Assembly: GCF_001909285.1 (NCBI RefSeq)
Contig: NZ_MRSV01000001.1
Coordinates: 2,312,556 to 2,376,555, forward strand
Direction: 5' to 3'
DNA: 64,000 nucleotides
DNA from: Exiguobacterium profundum
Lineage (GTDB): Bacteria; Bacillota; Bacilli; Exiguobacteriales; Exiguobacteriaceae
Shown piece after piece: positions 19,934-28,243 of this stretch; positions within the stretch are counted from its first letter, which is position 1; every line of letters begins with the position of its first letter. Below the pieces are notes generated by a model. That model made no database searches, was not told the DNA's origin, and worked only from the letters and a program-made list of their open reading frames with translations. The translations under genes were made by a program, and so were the position numbers.

Positions 19934-21250
19934 ATGCCTGATTTATTTCATCAATCGAATGGCGGACCGCTCGCCAATCGGATGCGCCCCGAAACATTAG
20001 ATGACGTTATCGGACAGCGCCATATCATCGGCGAGGGCAAGCTACTTCGTCGTGCCATCGAAGCCGATCGACTTGGTACGATTATCCTATATGGTCCACC
20101 TGGCACCGGTAAGACGACACTTGCCCGTGTTATTTCGAATTACACGAAAGCGACATTCGTCCAATTGAACGCCGTCACAGCAAAACTCGATGAATTGCGG
20201 AACGTCATTCGTGAAGCGGAGTCCCGCTTCGACTATGAAGACGAACGGACGATTCTCTTTTTAGATGAGATCCACCGGTTCAATAAGCTCCAACAAGACG
20301 CACTCCTTCCTGCCCTTGAGTCTGGAAAGCTCGTCCTCATCGGAGCGACGACAGAAAACCCGAGTTTTGAAGTAAACGCCGCACTCCTGTCACGCGCGAC
20401 CGTGTTTCGACTCGAGCCACCTGGTGCTGAAGAGTTACGTGCCGTCCTTGAGCGGGCGCTACACGACTCACGTGGTCTCGGAAATTATCCGGTCAAAATG
20501 GATGAAGCTGCTGCAGACCATTATATCAAAATGGCGGATGGTGACTACCGTGTCCTGTTGAACGCACTCGAACTCGCCGTCTTGACAACGCCTGAGGTGG
20601 ACGGAGAGATTCATATCACGCTAGAGGTCGCGGAAGAGTCGATTCAACAGAAGTCAATCAAATACGATAAGACGGGCGACCGACATTACGATGTCATTTC
20701 GGCGTTCATCAAATCGATTCGGGGGTCTGACCCGGATGCCGCGCTATACTGGCTAGCCGTCATGATTGAGGCTGGCGAATCTCCGCGATTCATCATGCGT
20801 CGTTTATACGTCCATGCCGCCGAAGATATCGGAATGAGCGACCCGAACGCACTTCTCATCGTCGATGCAGCAGCACGAGCGAGCGAGTACATCGGTTTTC
20901 CAGAAGCTCGCATCCCAATCGCAGAAGCCGTTCTCTATTTGGCAACCGCTCCAAAATCAAATGCGGTCATCACCGCCATCGACAAGGCGCTTCACCACGT
21001 CCGCACAGTCGAGGGAGGCCCTGTGCCCGTACATCTCCGGGATGCCCATAGTCCAGGAGCACGTGAACTCGGGAACGGGGTCGGATACAAGTATCCACAT
21101 GACGAAAAAGACGGGTTCGTCCCTCAAAACTATTGGCCAGAAAACTTGGCTAGAAAACGACCAAATTACTATAAACCGACGCCACGTGGATTCGAGCAAC
21201 AAATCCAAAAACGGCTCGATTATTGGGAAAAACGACGCGACTCGAAATGA
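19934..21250 (+). CDS. rarA: Replication-associated recombination protein RarA (MgsA)
   Basis: A clamp-loader-like AAA+ ATPase acting at stalled replication forks. The 438 residues contain [11 protein letters not shown] (Walker A), [10 protein letters not shown] (Walker B), [12 protein letters not shown] (sensor 1) and the C-terminal tetramerisation region with [10 protein letters not shown] and [20 protein letters not shown]. The ATG at 19934 follows AAAGGA by ten bases. It is divergent from cymR, as yrvN is in B. subtilis, and a LexA-like box lies 20 bases upstream. Confidence 0.96.
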   Translation: MPDLFHQSNGGPLANRMRPETLDDVIGQRHIIGEGKLLRRAIEADRLGTIILYGPPGTGKTTLARVISNYTKATFVQLNAVTAKLDELRNVIREAESRFDYEDERTILFLDEIHRFNKLQQDALLPALESGKLVLIGATTENPSFEVNAALLSRATVFRLEPPGAEELRAVLERALHDSRGLGNYPVKMDEAAADHYIKMADGDYRVLLNALELAVLTTPEVDGEIHITLEVAEESIQQKSIKYDKTGDRHYDVISAFIKSIRGSDPDAALYWLAVMIEAGESPRFIMRRLYVHAAEDIGMSDPNALLIVDAAARASEYIGFPEARIPIAEAVLYLATAPKSNAVITAIDKALHHVRTVEGGPVPVHLRDAHSPGARELGNGVGYKYPHDEKDGFVPQNYWPENLARKRPNYYKPTPRGFEQQIQKRLDYWEKRRDSK

Positions 21251-21264
21251 GCCAGCGTCGTTTT
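21229..21264. terminator. Bidirectional terminator between rarA and tcdA
   Basis: AAAACGACGC / GCGTCGTTTT with a 16-base loop containing the rarA stop, followed by TTTTATTTTT on the plus strand and A-rich sequence on the other side. The tcdA stop lies at its right edge. Confidence 0.75.
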
Positions 21265-22030
21265 ATTTTTGGATGCGGTTGATTTCGACGCCCGCTTGTT
21301 CGAGCAAGTCATTGATGACGTATCCTGCAGCGACAAGTCCTGCAACCGATGGGACGAACGCGTTCGAGCTCGGTGGCATCTTCGCTTTACGGATCGGGGC
21401 ATCTTTCTTCCCGACGACCTCGTTCACGTCCTCGCGTGTCACGATTGGAGATTCGTCCGAGAAGACGACCGGGACGCCTTTGTAGATTTTCTCTTTACGT
21501 AGACGAGTACGGACCATCTTCGCAATCGGGTCATATGACGTATCTTTAATGTCGACGACCTTGATGCGTGTCGGATCCATCTTATTCGCCATCCCCATGC
21601 TTGAGATGACCGGGATGCCGCGACGCTTACATTCTACGATTAAATGAATCTTATAGATGATCGTGTCTGACGCATCGATGACGTAGTCGATGTTTTGAGC
21701 GAAGAACTCTTCATATGTCTCTTCTGTATAGAACATCTTCAATTGGACGAGGTCTAAGTCCGGGTTGATGTCAAGGAGACGTTTCCCCATCGCTTCGACT
21801 TTCGGTTGACCGACCGTCGACAATAGTGCGTGGATTTGTCGGTTGACGTTCGTGATGTCGATATCATCTTTATCGACGAGGATGATGCGTCCGACGCCAC
21901 TGCGCGCAAGTGCCTCTGCCGCAAATGAACCGACACCGCCGACGCCTAAAATCGCGACCGTTTTATTCTTTAAAGCATCAAGGCCTTCAGAGCCGATGGC
22001 CAATTCATTACGTGAAAACTGGTGTAACAT
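21263..22030 (-). CDS. tcdA: tRNA threonylcarbamoyladenosine dehydratase TcdA
   Basis: An E1-like (ThiF/MoeB superfamily) enzyme that uses ATP to cyclise the N6-threonylcarbamoyl group of adenosine 37 in ANN-decoding tRNAs. The 255 residues have the nucleotide-binding loop ILGVGGVGSFAAEALARSGV, LVDKDDIDITNVNRQ and YVIDASDTI. The family zinc Cys pairs seen in MoeB are absent, as usual for TcdA. GGAGG precedes the ATG by seven bases. B. subtilis yrvM is in the same neighbourhood, also beside 6S RNA. Confidence 0.93.
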   Translation of the reverse strand: MLHQFSRNELAIGSEGLDALKNKTVAILGVGGVGSFAAEALARSGVGRIILVDKDDIDITNVNRQIHALLSTVGQPKVEAMGKRLLDINPDLDLVQLKMFYTEETYEEFFAQNIDYVIDASDTIIYKIHLIVECKRRGIPVISSMGMANKMDPTRIKVVDIKDTSYDPIAKMVRTRLRKEKIYKGVPVVFSDESPIVTREDVNEVVGKKDAPIRKAKMPPSSNAFVPSVAGLVAAGYVINDLLEQAGVEINRIQK

Positions 22031-22086
22031 ATTTCTTCCTCCAACTAATCCTATTTTCTCATACTATTTTACTCGGAATTATATTC

Positions 22087-22109
22087 AAAAAAAAGACGTC
22101 TCGCGACGT
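22087..22109 (-). terminator. Compact terminator downstream of 6S RNA
   Basis: ACGTC-GCGA-GACGT, a five-pair stem with a GNRA tetraloop, followed on the minus strand by CTTTTTTTT. It would catch readthrough from the 6S gene before tcdA. Confidence 0.75.
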
Positions 22110-22115
22110 ATTTAC

Positions 22116-22320
22116 AAAAAAATCGATGGGGCCCGGAGTGCCGTGACGATGCCTTGCTTTTGAACCTGCGTATGCAGGTGGGTGACCTAGCGTTTCCTTC
22201 ACAAGTCCTCCTGCACGTGATGAGGCAGTTGATCTGGTTAGCAGTTCGGTCTCCCGTATTCAAAGTGTTGGCTCAAAATAACGAAGGCGGCTCTCGTACA
22301 CCTCAGGTATCCCATCTGTT
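22116..22320 (-). ncRNA. 6S RNA (bsrA-like)
   Basis: About 200 bases between a strong minus-strand promoter and a U-run. The two ends pair over a long, interrupted helix: GAUGGG with CCCAUC, CCUGAGGUGU with the GCACUCCGG side, GCCUU with AAGGC, and UUUUGAGCC with GGUUCAAAA. The unpaired middle would form the open-promoter-like bubble that binds RNA polymerase holoenzyme, and a small hairpin CCUGCAUACGCAGG lies on the 3' side of it, as in Bacillus 6S RNAs. Location beside tcdA/yrvM agrees with bsrA. The fold was worked out by hand, and a covariance search was not run. Confidence 0.8.
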
Positions 22321-22326
22321 GATTTA

Positions 22327-22355
22327 ACTATAGCGCTTCTGTAAAAAGAAGTCAA
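22327..22355 (-). promoter_or_regulatory. Promoter of 6S RNA
   Basis: TTGACT (22350-22355) and TATAGT (22327-22332) with a 17-base spacer on the minus strand; start expected at about 22320, which matches the base of the 6S helix. Confidence 0.8.
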
Positions 22356-22386
22356 TGAGAAACGCCGACTTCACGTGACAGTTTGG

Positions 22387-23601
22387 TCACAACCATTTGT
22401 TACGAAACGCACGGTCCGGGTCATACGTGAACTGTTGACGCTCGATGTTGAAACGGCGGTCGCGCGAGTCGTTCCCGACACCCGCCTGGTACGCCCAATT
22501 CCCCCAATTGCTCGCCACGTCGTAATCGATTAGTTTCGATTCAAAGTAGGAAGCCCCGTAACGCCAATCTTGTTTTAACTCTTTTGAAAAATAATTCGCC
22601 ACGATTTGTCGCCCCCGATTGGACATCCATCCCGTCGCATTCAGTTCGCGCATAAACGCATCTACGAAATCAACACCCGTCTCTCCCTTTCGCCATTTTT
22701 CAATGACATCCGCCTCGACTCGCCAGTCTTTCCGTTTCGACCGGATGCCTTGTGATCGAAATAATTTTTTCCCTTGCTCGAGTGCGACCCATTGAAAGAA
22801 CTCACGCCATAATAGTTCAAAGTACAGCCAGTACGTTGATTCATTTACCCCATGCGTTCGTTCATGTGCCTCGAGTTCAAAGAATACCCGTCGTGGGGAT
22901 AACGAGCCGTTCGCTAAATAAGAAGATAGCTTCGTCGAGTCATCGACACCAAAACCATTTCTCGTTTCTTTGTACGTTCGAATCGGCACGGACAAATAGT
23001 CATTCAATCGACGCTTCGCTGCCAATTCGCCACCTTTGAACGGAAACGCCGTCCTCGGGTCTTGCTTTACTTCTTGAATCGAAAATGGGAACGTCACCTC
23101 GCGTGTGGCAGCCGTCGCCTTACGGGAAATCAGTTCTCGGGGACGTACATCATATTCGACCGCTTTTCGAAACTCCGTGAAGAGAAACGGCATTTTCTCA
23201 AACGGGATATCGCCCTCTTCAAATAACGTGAATCCACCGAACGTCTCGTACTCCCCTTTCCATTTTTTGATCACTTCATTTTCACGTCGGCGCTCATTGT
23301 ATCCGACTGCCCGCTGAAACAAGAGACGGTCGGACGGGTCGAGCGTTTCGAGCGGATGACCAACGTGCACGTGAAATGGGATACCAAGTGCGTCGAGTGA
23401 ACCGGCCACATCCTCTAATGACTCCTTCAAGAAATGAAGTCGCTCCTTCCCAAGTGGAATGACGCCATAACGATTTTCAACGAACTGATTCGGACTGATA
23501 AAAAAATGACCTTCGATCGGATCATCATGGCGAAGTGCCTCTTCAAGCGGTAAATGATCATCAATACGTAAATCATTTTGGTACCAAATGATTGTTTTCA
23601 T
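22387..23601 (-). CDS. DASH-type cryptochrome/photolyase family protein
   Basis: An FAD flavoprotein of the photolyase/cryptochrome family, 404 residues. The N-terminal alpha/beta antenna domain starts IIWYQNDLRIDDHLPLEEAL. The C-terminal FAD domain has YWLYFELLWREFFQW and GWMSNRGRQIVANYFS, then LIDYDVASNWGNWAYQAGVG, motifs closest to Cry-DASH, whose members repair cyclobutane dimers mainly in single-stranded DNA. It is shorter than typical Cry-DASH proteins, lacking a C-terminal tail. GGAGG is seven bases before the ATG at 23601. It is isolated, without repair neighbours, in the accessory part of the window. Confidence 0.88.
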   Translation of the reverse strand: MKTIIWYQNDLRIDDHLPLEEALRHDDPIEGHFFISPNQFVENRYGVIPLGKERLHFLKESLEDVAGSLDALGIPFHVHVGHPLETLDPSDRLLFQRAVGYNERRRENEVIKKWKGEYETFGGFTLFEEGDIPFEKMPFLFTEFRKAVEYDVRPRELISRKATAATREVTFPFSIQEVKQDPRTAFPFKGGELAAKRRLNDYLSVPIRTYKETRNGFGVDDSTKLSSYLANGSLSPRRVFFELEAHERTHGVNESTYWLYFELLWREFFQWVALEQGKKLFRSQGIRSKRKDWRVEADVIEKWRKGETGVDFVDAFMRELNATGWMSNRGRQIVANYFSKELKQDWRYGASYFESKLIDYDVASNWGNWAYQAGVGNDSRDRRFNIERQQFTYDPDRAFRNKWL

Positions 23602-23733
23602 CAATAGACCTCCTCCACCCTATAGTATGATGGGTTATAATCTTTGTCATGAAGATGGAATGTGCTCGAGATATGTTTTCAAAATCAAATTGTGTGGAAT
23701 ATATTCTTCTAGAAGAGAAAGGGGTGCAGCATA

Positions 23734-23844
23734 ATGGCTAAGAAAGGCAAAATGGGAACATTGATTAAAATCGCGACGGCGGTCGCACCGTTCGTCTACG
23801 ATTACTATAAAAAGAACAAAGCAAAGAAATCACCGAAGAAATAA
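23734..23844 (+). CDS. Small basic protein of 36 residues, unknown
   Basis: I do not recognise this gene. It starts at an ATG nine bases after AAAGGGG and encodes 36 residues: a lysine-rich start (MAKKGKMG), a mildly hydrophobic middle (TLIKIATAVAPFVYDYYKK) that could form an amphipathic helix, and a Lys-rich tail ending SPKK. Predicted charge is strongly positive. A possible -10 TATATT (23700-23705) precedes it, and a perfect terminator follows six bases after the stop, so it looks like a complete single-gene unit. It could be a membrane-surface peptide, a nucleic-acid-binding peptide or a toxin-like peptide; none can be chosen from sequence. Confidence 0.72.
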   Translation: MAKKGKMGTLIKIATAVAPFVYDYYKKNKAKKSPKK

Positions 23845-23849
23845 AACTC

Positions 23850-23881
23850 ACGTCTCAGCCAATAAGCTGAGACGTTTTTTT
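23850..23881 (+). terminator. Terminator of the 36-residue protein gene
   Basis: ACGTCTCAGC / GCTGAGACGT, a perfect 10-pair stem with a 6-base loop, followed by a run of T. Confidence 0.92.
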
Positions 23882-23943
23882 TATGTTTTTCAATCGCCTG
23901 TGCTAAGATAAATCAATCATTCTATTGAAACGAGGCGATGTTC

Positions 23944-24591
23944 ATGCACGTCCGATCCATCCATCTTTTACGCATTCTCTTCAAATGGGGTCTCTTCATG
24001 ACCGGGTTGTTCTTACTCGCGCTCGGTTCATCCATCATGATCACGGCAAATCTCGGGGTTTCCACGTGGGACGTCCTTCATATCGGTATCGCTCACCATC
24101 TTCCGATTTCAATCGGGACGGTGATTTTATGTGTCGGTCTTTTACTCGTTCTATTTAAATACATACTCGACCGCATCCGTCCTCAGTTCGGAACTCTAGT
24201 AAACGCGGTGTTCGTTGGGGTGTTCATGAACGTGATATTAAATGAGCAATGGCTCCCTGTTTTCGAAGGGATGATTGTGAATATTGTTTGGCTCACATTC
24301 GGCATATTTGTGATGGGCATGGGAGCTGGTCTCTATGTCGCCGTCGGGTACGGTGCCGGTCCACGCGATGGATTGACGCTTGCCTTAGCAGACCGTTTCC
24401 AAACGTCCGTCCGTGCCATGAGGACTTGGATGGAACTGACCGCTTGTTTCATCGGTTGGGCACTCGGCGGACCACTTTTCTTCGGGACCGTCTTATCGAT
24501 TTTCCTCATCGGTCCATTCTTCCAGTTTTGGCTAGAACGGTTCCGCCTGTTCATCGCCTATGTCGATCGTCTCAAAGTAAAATTCGCATGA
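23944..24591 (+). CDS. YczE/YyaS-type integral membrane protein
   Basis: A 215-residue protein with five to six membrane segments (GLFMTGLFLLALGSSIMITA, TVILCVGLLLVLFKYIL, IVNIVWLTFGIFVMGMGAGL, CFIGWALGGPLFFGTVLSIF) and the conserved loop VAVGYGAGPRDGLTLAL of the YczE family. In B. subtilis YczE is required for full surfactin/bacillaene production, but its mechanism is not known and no such cluster is seen here. The ATG at 23944 is eight bases after GAGG; an ATG two codons upstream is possible. It converges on the dehydrogenase gene. Confidence 0.85.
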   Translation: MHVRSIHLLRILFKWGLFMTGLFLLALGSSIMITANLGVSTWDVLHIGIAHHLPISIGTVILCVGLLLVLFKYILDRIRPQFGTLVNAVFVGVFMNVILNEQWLPVFEGMIVNIVWLTFGIFVMGMGAGLYVAVGYGAGPRDGLTLALADRFQTSVRAMRTWMELTACFIGWALGGPLFFGTVLSIFLIGPFFQFWLERFRLFIAYVDRLKVKFA

Positions 24592-24618
24592 AAAAGAGAG
24601 GAGATCTCCTCTCTTTTT
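24591..24618. terminator. Perfect 28-base palindromic bidirectional terminator
   Basis: AAAAAGAGAGGAGA followed by its exact complement. The stop codons of both converging genes (24589-24591 and 24617-24619) touch its edges, so it must serve both. Confidence 0.9.
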
Positions 24619-25657
24619 ATGTGTTCGGAATGAGCACAATCTTTCCGAACTTACCCGATTGTTTAAAATACGCCTGTGCCTCACGTGCCTCTTCAAGCGG
24701 GAACGTCCGGTCAATGACCGGTTTTAGCTTCCCTTCGGCGATCGAGCGCAACATCTCCGCGAATTCATATCGTGTCCCGAGAACAGACCCGTACATCGCG
24801 ATATGTTTCAAGTACAGCGTCCGGAAGTCGATATGGGTCGTCTGTCCTCCCGCCGAACCAGAGATACAGAACTTCCCTCCCTTTTTCAAGATGTTTAGAG
24901 ATACATCAAATAGCGCATCTCCCACGACATCGAGGACCGCGTCGACCGGGCCACCGTTCGCAGCGATGATATCATCGGCGAGCGTCTCAGAACGATAGGA
25001 AAACACTTCGGTCGCCCCAAGCGCTTTTAACTCTTGCTCGTTTTTCAAATCACCGACGATAGCGAACACATTCGCCCCGAATACGTTCGCCGCAATTTGG
25101 ATGTTGAGTGAGCCGACCCCGCCACTTGCCCCAGTGACGACAATCGTCTCACCGGAACGGATGTGTAACTGCTCGTTCATATGCCAAGCCGTGAGACCAC
25201 TTACGGAAAAGACTGCACTCTCGACGAAATCATCAAGCGGCATGTCAAAACAAAGGTCAGCCGGCCATGATACATACTCCGCGTAGCCCCCGTCATACTC
25301 TGATCCAATAAAGGACATATCGTCCGACAAGTGTTCCTTCCGCTCAGGTCCGCTCGAGGTGAACGGGAATAAGACGACGTGTCGACCCATCATCCCTTGG
25401 TCGACCCCATCTCCGAGCTCGACGACTTCACCAGTGATGTCTGAACCGGGAATGCGTGGGAACTGGACACCTTCCGGGCGCCATCCTGACTTCTCCCCAG
25501 TTCCATAAGCCCCTTCTCGCATCCATATTTCCGTATTGTTAATCGCGCAGGCGCGTACCTTGATCAGCACTTCTCCTGCTTTCGGAGACGGTTTCGGGAT
25601 ATCAACCACTTGGAGTTGGTCAACGTCCCCATATCCTACGACTTGTACAGCTTTCAT
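24617..25657 (-). CDS. Zinc-independent MDR-family oxidoreductase (quinone reductase-like)
   Basis: A 346-residue member of the medium-chain dehydrogenase/reductase superfamily. It opens MKAVQVVGYGDVDQLQVVDI, has the GroES-like domain ending RIPGSDITGEVVELGDGV and the NAD(P)-binding fold with VTGASGGVGSLNIQIAANVF. The cluster of four structural-zinc cysteines of classical alcohol dehydrogenases is not seen, so a quinone or enone reductase is more likely than an alcohol dehydrogenase. The start at 25657 is nine bases after GGAGG; the longer frame adds 11 Arg/Lys-rich residues with no ribosome site. Physiological substrate unknown. Confidence 0.82.
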   Translation of the reverse strand: MKAVQVVGYGDVDQLQVVDIPKPSPKAGEVLIKVRACAINNTEIWMREGAYGTGEKSGWRPEGVQFPRIPGSDITGEVVELGDGVDQGMMGRHVVLFPFTSSGPERKEHLSDDMSFIGSEYDGGYAEYVSWPADLCFDMPLDDFVESAVFSVSGLTAWHMNEQLHIRSGETIVVTGASGGVGSLNIQIAANVFGANVFAIVGDLKNEQELKALGATEVFSYRSETLADDIIAANGGPVDAVLDVVGDALFDVSLNILKKGGKFCISGSAGGQTTHIDFRTLYLKHIAMYGSVLGTRYEFAEMLRSIAEGKLKPVIDRTFPLEEAREAQAYFKQSGKFGKIVLIPNT

Positions 25658-25728
25658 GGTATTTTGCCTCCTTCGCTTTCGTTCATCCATAAGTATTTAC
25701 CCACGAAATGCTGTTATCACGCCAAAAA

Positions 25729-25754
25729 AGGGCCGCCCTTTATCAGGCAGCCCT
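25729..25754 (-). terminator. Terminator of the ABC transporter gene
   Basis: AGGGCCGCC / GGCAGCCCT with one mismatch and an 8-base loop, followed on the minus strand by TTTTT. Confidence 0.8.
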
Positions 25755-25758
25755 CGAT

Positions 25759-27471
25759 TTATAGTTGTTGACGTTGTAACAGGTTCGTGAAGACACCACC
25801 TTTTTGACTGAGTTCTTCGTGCGTTCCATCTTCTACGATTCCTTCTGCCGTCACGACAAGAATCCGGTCGGCATTCCTTACAGTCGCTAAACGGTGCGCG
25901 ATGATGAGCGTCGTTCGATTTGCTGCCAGTTCATTTAATGAATCCTGAATGATGGCCTCGGTCTCCGTATCGAGCGCCGAGGTCGCCTCATCGAGTATTA
26001 AAATCGGCGGATTTTTCAAAAACATACGCGCAATGGCGATGCGTTGTTTCTGACCTCCGGAGAGTTTTAGTCCACGCTCTCCGATTTGTGTATCAAGACC
26101 GTGCTCGAGCTCTTCGACGAGCGTGCCGAGATGTGCTTTTTCCACCGCATGCATGATCTCTGCATCGGTCGCATCCAGTTTCCCGTAAGCAATGTTCTCC
26201 CGTAGCGTACCCGCAAATAAGAAGACATCTTGTTGCACAATTCCGATTTGACGACGTAAACTCTCTTTCGTCATGTTCCGGATATCCATGCCGTCAATCG
26301 AGATGGCACCCTTTGTGACGTCATAAAAACGCGGAATGAGTGAACAGATGGTTGTCTTTCCAGCCCCGCTCGTCCCGACTAAGGCAACAGTCGTCCCTGC
26401 CTCGATCGACAAGTCAATATCTGTCAACACTTGGCGGTAGTCTGAATAGCCGAATGAGACGTCATCGAAGACGATATCGCCTGTCAACGTTTCGACCTCG
26501 GTCGCATCCGCTCGGTTCTCAATGTCCGGCTCTTCATCAAGCAACTGCGTGAATCGTTTGAACCCTGCCATCCCTTTCGGATACATCTCGAGGAGCGCCG
26601 TGATCTTTTCAATCGGCTTAATGAGTAAATTCATGTACAAGATGAAGCCGACGAGTTGTCCGTACGATAGTTGTCCTTCATACGTTAAGTACGCCCCGTA
26701 TACAAGGACGAGCAACGTCATAAGACGCGTCGTGATATAGATACCTGCGAGTGACGTACTCATGACGCGATACGCTTCAATCTTCGAGCCGCGATAGAAG
26801 TTGTTGTCTTTTTGGAAACGCCCGATTTCGAACGCCTCGTTCGTAAACGATTGGACGACGCGTGCCCCGGACACACTGTCCTCGACGCGCGCGTTCACTT
26901 CCCCGATATTCGTGTACATCTTTTGCCACGCCTTGTTCATGTTCTTATTCGCATACGTGATCATGATGATGAGGAACGGTACTGCGACAACGGTGACGAG
27001 TGCGAGTTCAGGGTCGATCGAGAACATGATCCCGAACGCACCAAGTAACGTCATGATGGCGATAAAGAAGTCTTCCGGCCCATGGTGCGCCACTTCCCCT
27101 ATATCGAACAAGTCGTTCGTGACCCGGCTCATCAAATGGCCGGTCTTATGATTGTCAAAGAAGCGGAACGACTGTTTATGGATATGCGTGAACAACTCTT
27201 CTCGCATGTCCGTCTCGATGTTGATGCCGAGCTTATGTCCCCAGTAGTTGACGACGTACTGCATCATCATGGCCAATATGTATAGAATCAACAGGCCGAT
27301 GCTGACGATGATAATCCAGTTCCATTCTCCACCCGGCAACAAGTCGTCGATGAACCATTGAACGGCAAGCGGAAATCCAAGTTCAAGCAGTCCGACGAGA
27401 ATTGCGAATGAAAAATCGAGTAGGAATAACTTTTTATGTGGTCGATAATAACTAAAAAAACGTGAAATCAT
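25759..27471 (-). CDS. ABC transporter half-exporter (permease-ATPase fusion)
   Basis: A 570-residue type IV ABC exporter: six membrane segments in about residues 15-290, then the ATPase with Walker A GTSGAGKTT, Q-loop GIVQQDVFLFAGTLREN, signature LSGGQKQRIAIARM, Walker B PPILILDEATSALD and H-loop IIAHRLATV. It would act as a homodimer, since no partner gene adjoins. Drugs, lipids or peptides are the usual cargo in this group; the cargo here cannot be inferred. GGGGG is eight bases before the ATG. It is transcribed alone, with its own terminator. Confidence 0.92.
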   Translation of the reverse strand: MISRFFSYYRPHKKLFLLDFSFAILVGLLELGFPLAVQWFIDDLLPGGEWNWIIIVSIGLLILYILAMMMQYVVNYWGHKLGINIETDMREELFTHIHKQSFRFFDNHKTGHLMSRVTNDLFDIGEVAHHGPEDFFIAIMTLLGAFGIMFSIDPELALVTVVAVPFLIIMITYANKNMNKAWQKMYTNIGEVNARVEDSVSGARVVQSFTNEAFEIGRFQKDNNFYRGSKIEAYRVMSTSLAGIYITTRLMTLLVLVYGAYLTYEGQLSYGQLVGFILYMNLLIKPIEKITALLEMYPKGMAGFKRFTQLLDEEPDIENRADATEVETLTGDIVFDDVSFGYSDYRQVLTDIDLSIEAGTTVALVGTSGAGKTTICSLIPRFYDVTKGAISIDGMDIRNMTKESLRRQIGIVQQDVFLFAGTLRENIAYGKLDATDAEIMHAVEKAHLGTLVEELEHGLDTQIGERGLKLSGGQKQRIAIARMFLKNPPILILDEATSALDTETEAIIQDSLNELAANRTTLIIAHRLATVRNADRILVVTAEGIVEDGTHEELSQKGGVFTNLLQRQQL

Positions 27472-27496
27472 TCTCTCTTCCCCCTTCTCTTCATTA

Positions 27497-27525
27497 AGTG
27501 TACGCTTTTTTCCGAAAGGTGGAAA
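27497..27525 (-). promoter_or_regulatory. Possible promoter of the ABC transporter gene
   Basis: TTTCCA (27520-27525) and TACACT (27497-27502), spacer 17, minus strand, within 55 bases of the start codon. Confidence 0.4.
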
Positions 27526-27540
27526 ACAGGATGCATCCCT

Positions 27541-27570
27541 TTTTCATTCTTTTTTCAAACGGCGTATAAT
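27541..27570 (+). promoter_or_regulatory. Possible promoter of the HesB-like gene
   Basis: TATAAT (27565-27570) with a weak -35 TTTTCA (27541-27546) 18 bases upstream. Confidence 0.45.
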
Positions 27571-27590
27571 AAAAGTAAGGAGTGATACAC

Positions 27591-27941
27591 ATGCATGTAC
27601 ACATTACAGATCGTGCCCTCGAACGAATCGAGTCATTGAAAGGCGAACGCGAAGGACAGATGCACCTCTTTTACGAGACAGAAGGTTGTGGTTGTGGGAA
27701 CAGCGGAATCTTTGAGATTCGATACGTAACCGAGACGACTCCGGAAGACGTTGAAATCGAATCAAACATCGGACCAATCTTAATCAAAAACTGGACAAAA
27801 GTGTTTTTAGATGAACAGATGAAAATCGATTTCCTCGAAGACCGTCGTACGCTCGTCTTGAAGAGTGACGGCCAAGTGTTCAATTCGAATCTACTCGTGA
27901 CGGACGGCACAGGATGTCAGTTGAACGTTCCGAGCCGATGA
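27591..27941 (+). CDS. HesB/IscA-like iron-sulfur biosynthesis family protein (YqkB type)
   Basis: A 116-residue protein of the HesB-like fold family, resembling B. subtilis YqkB. It opens MHVHITDRALERIESLK and has a Cys-containing turn TEGCGCGNSG, with a last Cys in DGTGCQLNVP. The spacing differs from the three-Cys pattern of true A-type carriers, so cluster binding is possible but unproven. AAGGAG is eight bases before the ATG at 27591. Its stop overlaps the next gene as ATGA, so the two are translated together. Confidence 0.82.
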   Translation: MHVHITDRALERIESLKGEREGQMHLFYETEGCGCGNSGIFEIRYVTETTPEDVEIESNIGPILIKNWTKVFLDEQMKIDFLEDRRTLVLKSDGQVFNSNLLVTDGTGCQLNVPSR

Positions 27942-28135
27942 AACAGACACTGAAACAACATCCGAGACTCCTCATTCTCTTTTTCGTGAGTTTCGGTCTC
28001 GGACTACTTGGAATCTATCTGGCGTTTATCGATTCGGTCTATACGATGTCCGCAGTCATCGCCTCGCTGTTTGCGTTTGGTTTCGCGTTGCAGCGAACAG
28101 CGAAATATATGCAGCGAGAAGAGGATAAACGTTAA
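27938..28135 (+). CDS. Small two-helix membrane protein of unknown function
   Basis: A 65-residue protein with two hydrophobic segments (LLILFFVSFGLGLLGIYLAF and TMSAVIASLFAFGFAL) and charged ends (MKQTLKQHPR, KYMQREEDKR), suggesting a hairpin in the membrane with both ends in the cytoplasm. The ATG at 27938 overlaps the stop of the HesB-like gene and has no ribosome site of its own, implying coupling. An ATG eight codons earlier would add polar residues but also lacks a site. I do not recognise the family. Confidence 0.72.
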   Translation: MKQTLKQHPRLLILFFVSFGLGLLGIYLAFIDSVYTMSAVIASLFAFGFALQRTAKYMQREEDKR

Positions 28136-28202
28136 CAAGAGGATGTGTTCCAATTAAATATCTACCATCTCGTGTTGAATCCAAAATCCGTTTCACACAT
28201 AC

Positions 28203-28238
28203 AAAAAACGAGGATTGCCATGGCAACCCTCGTTTTTT
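28203..28238. terminator. Bidirectional terminator between the small membrane protein gene and aspS
   Basis: AAAAAACGAGG-TTGCCA / TGGCAA-CCTCGTTTTTT, a near-perfect 18-pair palindrome with A and T runs at its outer arms. The 65 bases between it and the small gene show no other feature. Confidence 0.9.
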
Positions 28239-28243
28239 TATGC

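Noticed and set aside
24249-24998. Open rightward frame of 249 codons across the YczE-like gene and the dehydrogenase gene
   Set aside because: It overlaps two well-supported genes and the shared terminator; the translation has no recognisable motif.
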